Shown piece after piece: positions 8,534-15,636 of a stretch of DNA of 64,000 nt (within the stretch, counting starts at the first letter, position 1; every line of letters starts with the position of its first letter). The notes beneath the pieces are model-generated. The model worked only from the letters and a program-made list of their open reading frames with translations, did not search any database and had not been told where the DNA came from. The stretch is from Catonella massiliensis. Its GTDB lineage: Bacteria > Bacillota > Clostridia > Lachnospirales > Lachnospiraceae. A program made the translations under genes and the position numbers. The stretch spans positions 2,480,001 through 2,544,000 of the forward strand of contig NZ_JAEPRJ010000001.1 of assembly GCF_016651435.1 (NCBI RefSeq), written 5' to 3'.

Positions 8534-9133
8534 TTAAAGTTCTGTTCTGCCGACAAATGCACGAAGCAGGGTTACTTCATCAACATTTTCAAGGTCTCCC
8601 CCTACCGGCACACCGCTTGCTATCCTAGTCACCTTGATTCCCGTTGGTTTAATCAATTTGCTTATATACATAGCGGTAGTCTCACCTTCAAGGCTTGAGC
8701 CGGTAGCGATTATTACTTCTTCCACGTCATTGTTTTGAAGCCTTACCATAAGTTCCTTTAACTTGATATCAGCAGGACCTATACCTAAGAGCGGAGAAAT
8801 CACACCATGTAAGACATGGTAAACTCCGTCATATTTTTTTGTTTTTTCATAAGCAGCCAAGTCCCTTACATTTTCAACCACCATTATCATATTGTGGTTC
8901 CTCTCTTTATCTGCACAGATAGGGCAGATAGGAGAGTCTGACAGCGTAAGGCATTCCTTACAATAGCAGACATTTTCTCTGGCTGTGCTTATTGCTCCCG
9001 CCAAGGCCTCTACATTTTCTTTTGGCAGGCCTATGATATGAAATGCAAGCCTTCCTGCTGTCTTTGGCCCTATCCCGGGGAGTTTTGCAAGTTCTTCAAC
9101 TAACTTATTAACCTGTTTTCCATAGTATTCCAT
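8534..9133 (-). CDS. recR: Recombination mediator protein RecR
   Basis: 199 residues, the usual length for RecR, which works with RecF and RecO to load RecA at gapped DNA. It has the N-terminal helix-hairpin-helix (LPGIGPKTAGRLAFHI, about 18-33), a C4 zinc site (Cys58, Cys61, Cys70, Cys73) and a Toprim domain (about 78-175) with VVENVRDLAAYE and ATGSSLEGETTAMYI. The C-terminus VPVGGDLENVDEVTLLRAF is typical. It begins one base after the ybaB stop, so the two are translated together. The order dnaX-ybaB-recR is conserved in bacteria; here dnaX is separated by an insertion. Confidence 0.97.
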   Translation of the reverse strand: MEYYGKQVNKLVEELAKLPGIGPKTAGRLAFHIIGLPKENVEALAGAISTARENVCYCKECLTLSDSPICPICADKERNHNMIMVVENVRDLAAYEKTKKYDGVYHVLHGVISPLLGIGPADIKLKELMVRLQNNDVEEVIIATGSSLEGETTAMYISKLIKPTGIKVTRIASGVPVGGDLENVDEVTLLRAFVGRTEL

Positions 9134-9490
9134 TTAGAAAGGAAATCCTCCGCCGAAGCCGCCAAGTCCACCTGTAATCTGATCCATAGAAGCACTGCTT
9201 GCCTCCTCAACCTTGCGGAGAGCTTCTCCTACTGCTGCCGCAACAAGGTCTTCTAAGGTTTCGATATCATCAGGGTCAACAACTTCCTCTGCAAGCGTAA
9301 CTCCAAGTACTTCTCTCTTGCCGTTTAATCTCACTGTAACGACACCTCCGCCTGCAGTTCCCTCGAACTCCTTAGTCTCCATTTCTTTCTGCTTTTCTTC
9401 CATCTGTCTCTGCATGCGCTGAGCCTGCTTCATTATATTTCCCATTCCTCCCGGTATTCCACCACCCGGAAATCCACCTTTTTTTCCCAT
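9134..9490 (-). CDS. YbaB/EbfC nucleoid-associated protein
   Basis: 118-residue DNA-binding protein of the YbaB/EbfC family, which forms dimers that bind and bend DNA. It has the Gly/Met-rich N-terminus (GGGIPGGMGNIMKQAQRMQ), the central MEEKQKEMETKEFEGTAGGG and the conserved core VTVRLNGKREVLGVTLAEEV. The C-terminal tail is glycine-rich. It is placed directly before recR, as in most bacteria. A candidate promoter whose -35 lies in the duplicated dnaX end is 80-110 bases upstream. ATG at 9490 follows AAAGGAATAAACAAA. Confidence 0.95.
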   Translation of the reverse strand: MGKKGGFPGGGIPGGMGNIMKQAQRMQRQMEEKQKEMETKEFEGTAGGGVVTVRLNGKREVLGVTLAEEVVDPDDIETLEDLVAAAVGEALRKVEEASSASMDQITGGLGGFGGGFPF

Positions 9491-9569
9491 TTTGTTTATT
9501 CCTTTCTTATCACTATTCTTCTTATTAAGGGAAGATATTTCCCTTTAAGCCCAGTTAGGCATATACTAT

Positions 9570-9599
9570 AGTTTATCTCATTTAATCCTCATATGTCAA
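9570..9599 (-). promoter_or_regulatory. Candidate sigma-A promoter of ybaB-recR
   Basis: On the minus strand TTGACA (9599-9594) is followed after 18 bases by TAAACT (9575-9570). The -35 box lies inside the 29-bp copy of the dnaX 3' end, so the duplicated segment may keep ybaB-recR transcribed despite the insertion. Assigned by eye only. Confidence 0.45.
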
Positions 9600-9610
9600 T
9601 AATCCCGGGG
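9582..9610. repeat. 29-bp direct repeat of the dnaX 3' end, left copy
   Basis: Exactly identical to 13594-13622, which encodes the last nine codons and stop of dnaX (ending GLLTYED-stop). This copy is not attached to any gene. With its partner it brackets about 4 kb of foreign DNA, as attL and attR sites do. Confidence 0.85.
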
Positions 9611-9636
9611 GAAGTAAATTTTCTAGGTATTTAGAA

Positions 9637-9669
9637 AAGGAAAGCCACGAATCTCTTCGGGCTTTCCTT
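9637..9669 (-). terminator. Terminator of the 447-aa gene
   Basis: Stem AAGGAAAGCC/GGCTTTCCTT (10 bp) with a 13-base loop, followed on the minus strand by TTCTAAATACC. It lies 12 bases past the stop of the leftward gene. Confidence 0.7.
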
Positions 9670-9680
9670 ATTATGGCAGG

Positions 9681-11024
9681 TTATATTTTTTTAGAAAAAT
9701 TAACCATAGACAACTGTGAAAACAAATCCAGCAATTCTTTATTCTGATTGATAGATGAATTTACCATATCAGAAATCACCCCACTTTGTATGCCATATAC
9801 AAATAGTTTATGTGGCATTTTATCATAAAAAATCTTAAGGTTTGTACCCGTAGGTATATCAAGCTTAATTTTATCAAAAAACTCATCAAGAGCCTTCTTT
9901 ATAACTCTGTGTAGAGGTAAATCATCTTCTTTGCGTGTCTTTTGGTAGGCTGCAATTTTCCTAGAAGGTACAATAAAAGGCTCTCCTTTAGAGAGGAGCT
10001 TGATTCCATCCTTAGAAAGCTCATAATCATCCACCCCTTTTTCTTTTGCCATATCGTGTATCCAGCCGTTTTGCCCTACTCCGTATTTATATTTCTGGCG
10101 TACATCAAGGAGATGACCATCCTTAAACTCAATATCGGTAAAAGCATTTTCTTTATAAATGCCCTTTTCTGAAAAATATTTTATGTTTGAACGCAACATA
10201 CCTAATGCTGCTCTCTGCTCGGTAGGGGTATTGTCTGTTGTTGCATTTCTCACACCATCTTCAACCTTTTCTAAAACATCTTCTCCTTCCTTTGTAAAAA
10301 AGCTGCCGTCTCTTGCTTCCAAATCCCGCATATCATATCCGGTATATTTGTAAATTTTACCGGCTAAATTCCAAAGTCTGCTCTTTTCAAGACTATACTG
10401 TTCAGACTTTCCAAGGGATGAAGCCGAATAACCAATATGTGTTGATAATTTATCAGCATTATTGCCTTGATTCAAAACATTCTCTATCCTTTGTTTTAAG
10501 TTGTCGTCTATCTCGCCTAAAACAGAAATTCTATTTGTATATAAATCACTTCTAAAAGTAAGAGAAGCCCCACTCGGTATGTTAATGTCATTTTCTTCGA
10601 AGAGTTTAGATACCTGAAAGTCCATATTAAGCCTGTCATGAATGACACTCCTAAAGCTCTCTATCTCTCCATTAATACTAGGCGCTTCATAGCCACGGTA
10701 TGCATAGTCTATAACAGAATAAACATAAGGTCTACCTCCATTCAAAACTCTCATCTCATTATCATATGCATCCATACGATTTGCTGAAAGAAGATCTCCA
10801 TCTAAAACCTTATAATGAGAATAGGTTGGGTCAAAGTATTTTCTTTCTATATGTTCTTTTGGGTTAGCAAATGACTTATTTATACGATTTTCTCTTTCGT
10901 AAACCTTATCAATTTTATCAGCTAATTCTCCTGACGGTCCCTTATATAAATTTTTAGCTGTTCGCCCTTCCAATTGATAGGAAGGACTACCAGCATTAGG
11001 CATAGTAGTCCTTGTAATATCCAT
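9681..11024 (-). CDS. Unrecognised 447-aa insertion-borne protein, DUF4885-like
   Basis: A soluble protein with no signal peptide. The N-terminal part (PKEHIERKYFDPTYSHYKVL, then NRMDAYDNEMRVL) resembles what I recall of DUF4885 proteins of Bacilli; this match is weak and from memory. A module is duplicated inside it: IPSGASLTFRSDLYTNRISV (about 150-170) and IPTGTNLKIFYDKMPHKLFV (about 390-410), each followed by a helix. The start is set at ATG 11024: it lies 12 bases after AAAGGA, the same spacing as in a second gene (59001) sharing the same leader hairpin. The gene lies between the dnaX-end repeats and is cut off from its upstream context by the IS110 insertion. Function unknown. Confidence 0.75.
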   Translation of the reverse strand: MDITRTTMPNAGSPSYQLEGRTAKNLYKGPSGELADKIDKVYERENRINKSFANPKEHIERKYFDPTYSHYKVLDGDLLSANRMDAYDNEMRVLNGGRPYVYSVIDYAYRGYEAPSINGEIESFRSVIHDRLNMDFQVSKLFEENDINIPSGASLTFRSDLYTNRISVLGEIDDNLKQRIENVLNQGNNADKLSTHIGYSASSLGKSEQYSLEKSRLWNLAGKIYKYTGYDMRDLEARDGSFFTKEGEDVLEKVEDGVRNATTDNTPTEQRAALGMLRSNIKYFSEKGIYKENAFTDIEFKDGHLLDVRQKYKYGVGQNGWIHDMAKEKGVDDYELSKDGIKLLSKGEPFIVPSRKIAAYQKTRKEDDLPLHRVIKKALDEFFDKIKLDIPTGTNLKIFYDKMPHKLFVYGIQSGVISDMVNSSINQNKELLDLFSQLSMVNFSKKI

Positions 11025-11088
11025 ATTTATTTCCATTCCTTTCGCTTTGCTCAAGGCACAAAACGTTATGAAAATGTTTCCTTGAGCC
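11024..11088 (-). promoter_or_regulatory. Leader hairpin with ribosome-binding site, copy A
   Basis: On the minus strand GCTCAAGG pairs with CCTTGAGC (11087-11080 with 11056-11049), followed by AAAGCGAAAGGAATG and the ATG of the 447-aa gene. The same arrangement, with a compensatory base-pair change in the stem, precedes the subtilisin-like gene at 59001-59057. On the plus strand the same hairpin is followed by a T-run and would read as a terminator. Confidence 0.55.
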
Positions 11089-11099
11089 TATTTTTTATT

Positions 11100-11341
11100 T
11101 ATAATTCTTCTTGTAGGGAACTCGGTATACTACAAATCACGGGGAGGTGAGTGGGCTGTCCGGCTTGCCGGATGACCGCATATTTATATGTGTAGTACGC
11201 CTTTTCAAGCACAAATAAGTGTGTCGTTGAACACGTAATCTTATCTTTGTATAAACAATCTCGTTTATGGCTTAGGCGTTCAGTCAATGCCGTCTCTCCC
11301 TATAATCTCTAATGAATCTTCTGATTCTGAAAGGAGTCCCT
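11100..11341 (+). ncRNA. Possible bridge RNA region of the IS110 element
   Basis: A noncoding 5' segment of about 240 bases directly before the transposase. It holds several short self-complementary strings, such as GTCCGGCTTGCCGGATGAC (11158-11176) and a GTGTCGTTGAACAC-like hairpin (about 11220-11234). In the IS110 group the guide (bridge or seek) RNA is encoded in the left end upstream of the recombinase. No promoter or loop-to-target match was proven here. Confidence 0.4.
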
Positions 11342-12589
11342 ATGGCTTTAAAAATCGTGTACAAAATCTGTTGTGGTATTGATGTCCACAAAACTTTTGT
11401 AGTTGCCTGTATCGCTTCTACGAACGATAAAGGTGTCACTTCTTATGAGAGCCACCGGTTTTCTACCTACACGAGCGGTCTGAAAACTTTGTTACAATGG
11501 CTACTCAAACGGAATTGCAAGGATGTCTGTATGGAATCCACCGGTAAATATTGGATTCCTGTTTATAATATCTTAGAAAATGACTGTTCGATTGTCCTTG
11601 CTCATCCCAAATATGTTAAGGCTATCCGTGGAAAGAAAACTGACAAGAAAGATGCCAAATGGATTGCTGACCTGTTCAAGCATGATCTTGTTGCCGGTAG
11701 CTTTATGCCGCCCGCTGACATCCGTCAGCTCCGTGACCTTATGCGTTACCGTTTCAAACTGACCTGCTTTCAATCAAACGAAAAGAATCGTTTGCAGAAC
11801 TGTCTCACGGTTTCCAATATCCAGTTGGGAAACGTTGTTTCGGACACCTTCGGCAAATCTGCTCAGGCGATACTGGATAAACTTTTGGAAAATCCCGCAG
11901 ATACCTCTTTTGACCTTGAACCCCTTGTTTACAAAAGTTTGAAAAAGAAACTTCCTGAACTCCGTGACGCTATTGACGGTTATATCACTCCGGAACAAGC
12001 CGGCAAACTTAAGGTAATCAAAGCTCATTATGAAAGCTTGGAATCCCGGAAAGCAGAGCTTGAAGAACTCATTCTTGCGCTCGCCGCTCCCTATCAGCAG
12101 GAACTTGCCATTCTCCAAACCGCTCCCGGTATCCGTAGCGACTTTACTGCCATCGGAATCATTTCCGAAATCGGTACCAACATGGAGGCTTTTCCTTCGG
12201 CGAAACACTTATGCTCATGGGCCGGTCTTACTCCGACCAACAATGAAAGTGCAGGGAAGAAAAAATCTGTCCGGGTTTCCAAGGCCGGATGCTATATCAA
12301 ACCTTTACTGGTCCAGTGTGCAAATGCTGTTGTTACCAGCAAAAAGCATCCGGAAATTCGCAACCGCTATCTCCGTCTCAAAAAGCGTCGCGGTCACAAG
12401 AAAGCAATCATTGCCATTGCAAGAATGCTTCTGACTGCATTATATCATATGCTGAAGAATGGTGAAACCTATAATGCGGAACTTTATCGACAATCCGATT
12501 TGCCTCCTGTTGACCGGGAAATCACGGTAGAACAGGCAATTATCATCGCAAGAAATCAAGGTTATAAAATCAAGTCAGCAACTGCATAG
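11342..12589 (+). CDS. IS110-family transposase (DEDD recombinase)
   Basis: 415 residues from ATG 11342, chosen because AAAGGAG lies seven bases upstream; an earlier in-frame ATG at 11312 lacks a site. The N-terminal RuvC-like DEDD domain has Asp in CCGIDVHKTF, Glu in CMESTGKYW, and the two Asp of KKTDKKDAKWIADLF. A central coiled region is followed by the C-terminal Transposase_20 domain (LQTAPGIRSDFTAIGIISEI, then SWAGLTPTNNESAGKKKS). The length is normal for the family and the frame is intact, so the element may be active. It is transcribed opposite to all neighbours. GC content is visibly higher than in the flanking hypothetical genes. Confidence 0.95.
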   Translation: MALKIVYKICCGIDVHKTFVVACIASTNDKGVTSYESHRFSTYTSGLKTLLQWLLKRNCKDVCMESTGKYWIPVYNILENDCSIVLAHPKYVKAIRGKKTDKKDAKWIADLFKHDLVAGSFMPPADIRQLRDLMRYRFKLTCFQSNEKNRLQNCLTVSNIQLGNVVSDTFGKSAQAILDKLLENPADTSFDLEPLVYKSLKKKLPELRDAIDGYITPEQAGKLKVIKAHYESLESRKAELEELILALAAPYQQELAILQTAPGIRSDFTAIGIISEIGTNMEAFPSAKHLCSWAGLTPTNNESAGKKKSVRVSKAGCYIKPLLVQCANAVVTSKKHPEIRNRYLRLKKRRGHKKAIIAIARMLLTALYHMLKNGETYNAELYRQSDLPPVDREITVEQAIIIARNQGYKIKSATA

Positions 12590-13031
12590 CCTTAACTTTT
12601 AATATTCAATTTTTAAAGCAGCCACCGAAAGATGGCTTGTTTGTCATGCGATTAAGGGAATGGATACCCTCTACTTTTCATTTTCAATCTTTTCACCTAC
12701 CTAAAATTCCAGTCAGAAGTTATATCATAAGTGTAGTCTACTTTCTTTAGTGACATAATTGCTTTCATAAATAGCCCTCACTTTCTTAAAATAAATTTTG
12801 TTTATAGGTCAAATTAACCTATCATTCATTATATCGGATATTTTCTATAAAAATTAAGATAATTAATTAAAAATTTATAATTTCACATTCGCTATTTTTA
12901 AATGTTAATAAAAAACCGCCTTAACTTTTGTGGGTTATATATTATTTGTTGTGTATTATGACTAAGTCTATTATCTAAAAAGGAAGAGTCTACATTAGTG
13001 CCGGTTTTACGTTATAACCACCAAGACCATA
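12590..13031. other. Intergenic region right of IS110
   Basis: Contains the IS right end (probably within 12590-12670), with a small AGCCA/TGGCT hairpin near 12620-12637, then about 350 AT-rich bases. A 23-codon frame on the minus strand (12697-12768, ATG with GAGGG before it) reads MKAIMSLKKVDYTYD and so on, which looks like the first residues of an ABC ATPase but stops at once; it may be a gene stub. Nothing else is seen. Confidence 0.35.
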
Positions 13032-13520
13032 TTACTCCACAGTTCCATCCGATAGATTTATAATCCATTCGTCTCCTTCACAATCAAGCCATAATCTATC
13101 ATCTTCGAGTAGTTTATAATTTGTAATCAATTCTCTAAATCCAAGTTTCCATTTTTCTTTCTTATCACTATAACAAATTAATTCCAAATCACATATTATA
13201 TAAATAGTATTCTCAATGTCTATTACATCCAGTATAGGCGAAAATAGCAGTTTATTAAATAATATCTCCTTGTTTTCTATATCAATCAGCAATAGGTTCT
13301 GCCCTGCTCCTATATAGCAGACATTATTTATATCATCAAATTCAAACATTAAATCTATACCATAAACATTATAAGCTATACCAAATTCAAAAGAATCACC
13401 TATACTTATTATTGCGTATCTACTCTGTTCTTCTTCGCAAAAAATAAGCGGTTTTTCTCCTAATTTCTGTTTCATTTCATCAAAGCTATCAAATCTATTT
13501 ATAGTTACACTATCTTCCAT
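13032..13520 (-). CDS. Unrecognised 162-aa acidic protein
   Basis: Small, soluble, acidic (many Asp and Glu, Ile-rich), predicted mostly beta, with repeated patterns such as NVCYIGAGQNLLLIDIENKE and NTIYIICDLELICYSD that look like two successive beta-sheet blades. No motif is recognised. It lies inside the segment bracketed by the dnaX-end repeats, 73 bases from the dnaX stop. Its size and charge recall immunity-type proteins, but no toxin partner is visible. ATG at 13520 follows AAGGAA. Confidence 0.65.
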   Translation of the reverse strand: MEDSVTINRFDSFDEMKQKLGEKPLIFCEEEQSRYAIISIGDSFEFGIAYNVYGIDLMFEFDDINNVCYIGAGQNLLLIDIENKEILFNKLLFSPILDVIDIENTIYIICDLELICYSDKKEKWKLGFRELITNYKLLEDDRLWLDCEGDEWIINLSDGTVE

Positions 13521-13593
13521 TACATTTCCTTATTCCAGATGCAAAGAATGTTAGGTTATTTCTCAATGTATTAAGAGAAGAAATACCTCTCCC

Positions 13594-13622
13594 TTAATCC
13601 TCATATGTCAATAATCCCGGGG
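13594..13622. repeat. 29-bp direct repeat, dnaX 3' end (right copy)
   Basis: The last nine codons plus TAA of the intact dnaX gene. Identical to 9582-9610, upstream of ybaB. The bases flanking the two copies differ immediately outside the 29 bp, so the repeat has sharp ends. Confidence 0.85.
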
Positions 13623-15165
13623 CAACCTTGTCAAATCCTGTCATCCTTACATCGCCGACCTGCTTGGCTTCTTTTTCGAATTTGCACTTAATCTCCACGG
13701 ATACATGAAGCTTTTCAGCAATCAGCTTCTTTATCAGCTCAAGGTTTTCCTCTTTGTCAAGCCATTCCTTGTCAAATGGCTCATTTACCGCAAGCACAAG
13801 AAGGTTGCCACTTTCTTGATAATAAGGCCTTGCGTTGTTTAGTACAGTCTTTAACGGCTGAACCACCTCTTTTGCATTGCTAATGCTGCCAAATGAAGCC
13901 GCTATCTTCTTTATGTCATCAGGAAGTGCCTTTGCTGCCTCCTCAGGCTCATTTTCAACAACTTCCTCTGCTTCTGATGGTAGCTCTACCTTCTTTAGTG
14001 CAGTGAAATCTCCATTTTCAATTATGGTTTCAAGCTTATTTATCCTTGCAATAAGGCTCTCCCTGTCTTCCTCCATCTCCGGTCTGCACAGCTTGATAAG
14101 GGCGATTTCAAGCTCAGCCCTCTTTGAGGTAGAGTACTTAATATCTGCGGATAGCTTGGAAAATATCCTTATGTACCTGTACAAATCATTTTCCTCACCT
14201 ATCTTTGCTACCTCTTTAAGCTCTGCAAGCTTATCAGAGCTTATCTCTATCCTCCCCGCTGCCGACTTTGACACCCTTAGTAAGAGCAGATTCCTAAAAT
14301 ACCAGGTAAAATCAAGGGCAAACTGGCCTATATCAAGACCGCTCATAGATATTTCCTCTGCCACATCCATACAGGTAGGCACATCTCCCCTTACTATGGC
14401 AATGTAGAGCTTGTTAAAAAGGTCGGTATCAACTGAGCCAAGCACCTCTAAGACCTTGTCATAGGTGAGAGTCTCATCAAATGAAAATGAAAGGCACTGG
14501 TCAAGGAGACTGAGGGAATCACGCATAGAGCCGTCTCCCTTCCTTGCGATAAACTTCAGTGCCTCCTCTTCATAGGTATTCCCCTCTTTATCCATCAGCT
14601 CCTTAAGCCTCTCAGATATTGTTTCTACCGATATCCTCCTAAAGTCATACTTCTGGCATCTTGACTTGATGGTTGGAAGTACCTTGTGAGGCTCGGTTGT
14701 CGCCAATATAAAGATAGCGTATTCAGGCGGTTCTTCAAGGGTTTTAAGCAGGGCGTTAAAGGCTCCGCTTGATAGCATATGTACCTCATCTATGATATAA
14801 ACCTTGTACTTTGTATCTGTAGGGGAATATTTCACCTCTTCTATGACTTCACGCATGTTGTCTACACCGTTGTTGGTAGCGGCATCTATCTCTATTACAT
14901 CAAGAGTCCTTCCCTCTCCTATCTTCTTACAGGTATCACAGACTCCACAAGGGCTTCCGTCTACTGTATTTTCACAGTTTACAGCCTTGGCAAATATCTT
15001 AGCCACACTGGTCTTACCCGTTCCCCTGGTTCCCGAGAACATATAAGCATGCCCGATTTTGTCGTGCTTAATCTGGTTTTTAAGTACAGTCACCACCTGG
15101 TCCTGTCCCTTTACCTCATCAAATCCCTTTGGTCTGAACTTTCTATATAAAGCAGTGTACGACAT
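13594..15165 (-). CDS. dnaX: DNA polymerase III subunit gamma/tau
   Basis: 523-residue clamp-loader ATPase that drives loading of the sliding clamp at replication forks. Walker A is GTRGTGKTS (45-53). The zinc ligands Cys64, Cys73, Cys76 and Cys79 are at the same positions as in E. coli. Walker B/DExx is VYIIDEVHML, and the sensor region is ATTEPHKVLPTIKSRCQKYDF. Domain III follows, and a C-terminal tau-like region (about 400-523) binds polymerase in related proteins. The stop codon lies in the 29-bp repeat, so the gene end is shared with the insertion boundary, yet the protein is full length. ATG at 15165 follows GGAGGAAG. Confidence 0.97.
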   Translation of the reverse strand: MSYTALYRKFRPKGFDEVKGQDQVVTVLKNQIKHDKIGHAYMFSGTRGTGKTSVAKIFAKAVNCENTVDGSPCGVCDTCKKIGEGRTLDVIEIDAATNNGVDNMREVIEEVKYSPTDTKYKVYIIDEVHMLSSGAFNALLKTLEEPPEYAIFILATTEPHKVLPTIKSRCQKYDFRRISVETISERLKELMDKEGNTYEEEALKFIARKGDGSMRDSLSLLDQCLSFSFDETLTYDKVLEVLGSVDTDLFNKLYIAIVRGDVPTCMDVAEEISMSGLDIGQFALDFTWYFRNLLLLRVSKSAAGRIEISSDKLAELKEVAKIGEENDLYRYIRIFSKLSADIKYSTSKRAELEIALIKLCRPEMEEDRESLIARINKLETIIENGDFTALKKVELPSEAEEVVENEPEEAAKALPDDIKKIAASFGSISNAKEVVQPLKTVLNNARPYYQESGNLLVLAVNEPFDKEWLDKEENLELIKKLIAEKLHVSVEIKCKFEKEAKQVGDVRMTGFDKVAPGLLTYED

Positions 15166-15445
15166 CTCTTCCTCCTGTCTAAACTCTAAAATTATTTTTA
15201 TATTCTATAACCTTTATTTTAAAAATTTCTTCATCAAAACAATCAATTCTCTCACAGGCAAAATGCCGTAGGATTATTGTCCATAATTCTTGTATTTTAA
15301 AATACAATACCCTAAAATACAGCATTTGACCGCGATAATTCATCAAACCATTTTGTATAAACTCTAATATTGTCCTTATTCTTGTAATTATTATACACAA
15401 AGTTTAAAATTTGTTTATATTTTTTTATATAAAACGCATAAAAAC
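15166..15445. other. Divergent intergenic region dnaX / glgB
   Basis: AT-rich and without a supported gene; short open frames here have no ribosome-binding site. A TATAAT on the minus strand (15395-15390) is a candidate -10 for dnaX, which would give a leader of over 200 bases. I looked for the signal-recognition-particle RNA that often sits upstream of dnaX in Firmicutes and did not see it. Confidence 0.4.
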
Positions 15446-15474
15446 CTTGTAAATAATCCAATTTATAAGTATAA
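15446..15474 (+). promoter_or_regulatory. Sigma-A promoter of the glgBCDA operon
   Basis: TTGTAA (15446-15451), 17-base spacer, TATAAT (15469-15474). The start of transcription would be near 15481, leaving an mRNA leader of about 155 bases before glgB. The leader contains an inverted repeat (TTTTTTGCAACC with GGTTGTTAAAAAA, about 15497-15538). Confidence 0.65.
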
Positions 15475-15636
15475 TAACTATAAAGGTATATTCACTTTTT
15501 TGCAACCATTATTAATAGATTTATAGGTTGTTAAAAAAGCTTCCAAACTACTTCATCCGTGACATCTATATACATTCTCTAACCGCTGCCTGGCGCTAAG
15601 GTGAATAGTTTGAGATTAACTAAGGAAGGTCAAAGT

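Larger units (their letters stand above)
11090..12660 (+). mobile_element. IS110-family insertion sequence (ends approximate)
   Basis: Consists of a DEDD transposase gene with about 250 structured noncoding bases before it and a short tail after it. IS110 elements have no long terminal inverted repeats and make no target duplication, so the exact ends cannot be read from this sequence. The element sits inside the 4-kb insertion between dnaX and ybaB, upstream of the 447-aa gene. Confidence 0.7.

Noticed and set aside
11099..11287. 62-codon frame on the minus strand before the IS110 transposase
   Set aside because: It covers the structured noncoding left end of the IS and has no start signal.
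12697..12768. 23-codon frame resembling an ABC ATPase start
   Set aside because: Too short to call a gene; noted only as a possible stub right of IS110.
13594..15165. Programmed frameshift in dnaX making a short gamma form
   Set aside because: No A-rich slippery heptamer with a downstream stem was noticed; the full-length frame is intact.
15179..15400. 73-codon frame upstream of dnaX
   Set aside because: It covers the likely dnaX promoter region, has no ribosome site and no recognisable content.
15166..15600. Signal-recognition-particle RNA next to dnaX
   Set aside because: Common in Firmicutes at this place, but the expected apical loop and stem sequences are not present.
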